DNA of 14,321 bases from Thioglobus_B sp964403565 (GTDB lineage: Bacteria > Pseudomonadota > Gammaproteobacteria > PS1 > Pseudothioglobaceae), in contig CAYOFV010000028.1 in the NCBI GenBank assembly GCA_964403565.1, positions 1 through 14,321 on the forward strand, written 5' to 3'. Below, piece after piece: positions 14,281 through 14,321 of this stretch; within the stretch, counting starts at the first letter, position 1, and each line of letters opens with the position of its first letter. A model generated the notes under the pieces. The model was not told where the DNA came from. It saw only the letters and a list, made by a program, of their open reading frames with translations, and ran no database searches. Position numbers and translations under genes: made by a program.

Positions 14281-14321
14281 ATGAATAATCATCAAAACAC
14301 CATCTCCTACCAACTTGAGTA
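14281..14321 (+). CDS. Start of an unidentified gene (cut by the window end)
   Basis: An ATG two bases after the trmD stop opens a frame that runs to the window edge without a stop (MNNHQNTISYQLE, 13 codons). The tight spacing fits the pattern of this transcription unit. The residues are too few to name a family, and they do not look like the start of RplS, the usual neighbour of TrmD. It could also be a chance frame. Confidence 0.35.
   Translation, partial: MNNHQNTISYQLE

Noticed and set aside
1..14321. Mobile elements, CRISPR arrays, toxin-antitoxin pairs, defence genes, riboswitches
   Set aside because: Read for direct repeats, transposase or recombinase motifs and long structured leaders; none was found. 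The genes are core functions in short, gap-free units, so no novel system is claimed.

Overview
The window is compact, AT-rich bacterial chromosome. The gene set and the closest sequences I recall (UvrA, CysG, Hda, CcmF and DapE of Gammaproteobacteria) suggest a small-genome gammaproteobacterium. A relative of the SUP05 / Thioglobus sulfur oxidisers or their clam and mussel symbionts is my best guess; it rests on base composition, gene density and the siroheme/cytochrome content, not on a marker gene. Everything seen is core metabolism. I found no insertion sequence, phage gene, CRISPR array, toxin-antitoxin pair or defence island. No gene-free stretch reaches 80 bases; the largest gaps are about 76 (6034-6109) and 65 (8404-8468).

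Layout. (1) 1-2010, +: the 3' two thirds of uvrA. It meets head-on, with an 18-bp overlap, a leftward purM-purN-DUF3108 unit (4345 to 1993). (2) 4398-5629, +: a CDP-alcohol phosphatidyltransferase (pgsA-like) and hda, diverging from purM. The hda stop codon interlocks with that of a leftward Cys-rich unknown gene (6033-5626). (3) 6110-8163, +: cysG (siroheme synthase) and a di-heme cytochrome c, ending in a long perfect hairpin that separates them from a small leftward membrane protein (DUF2892/YgaP-like, 8403-8206). (4) 8469 to the end, +: tRNA-Leu(UAG), serB, ccmF, ccmI, dapE, trmD and the start of another reading frame. Gaps are between -4 and 28 bases, so this looks like one long transcription unit that begins at a tRNA promoter.

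How the genes fit together. PurM and PurN act in de novo purine synthesis. CysG makes siroheme, needed by sulfite reductases (assimilatory or Dsr type; neither is in the window). CcmF and CcmI belong to the haem-ligation machinery that would mature the di-heme cytochrome encoded nearby. The tRNA at the head of the long unit has G36-G37 and is therefore a predicted substrate of TrmD, encoded near the end of the same unit.

The most notable details are small ones: a cytochrome whose second haem has no possible Met ligand, two oppositely directed promoters on almost the same 34 bp, palindromic -10 boxes between divergent genes, few Shine-Dalgarno sites, and one Cys-rich protein I do not recognise. 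I did not find a convincing new biological system.
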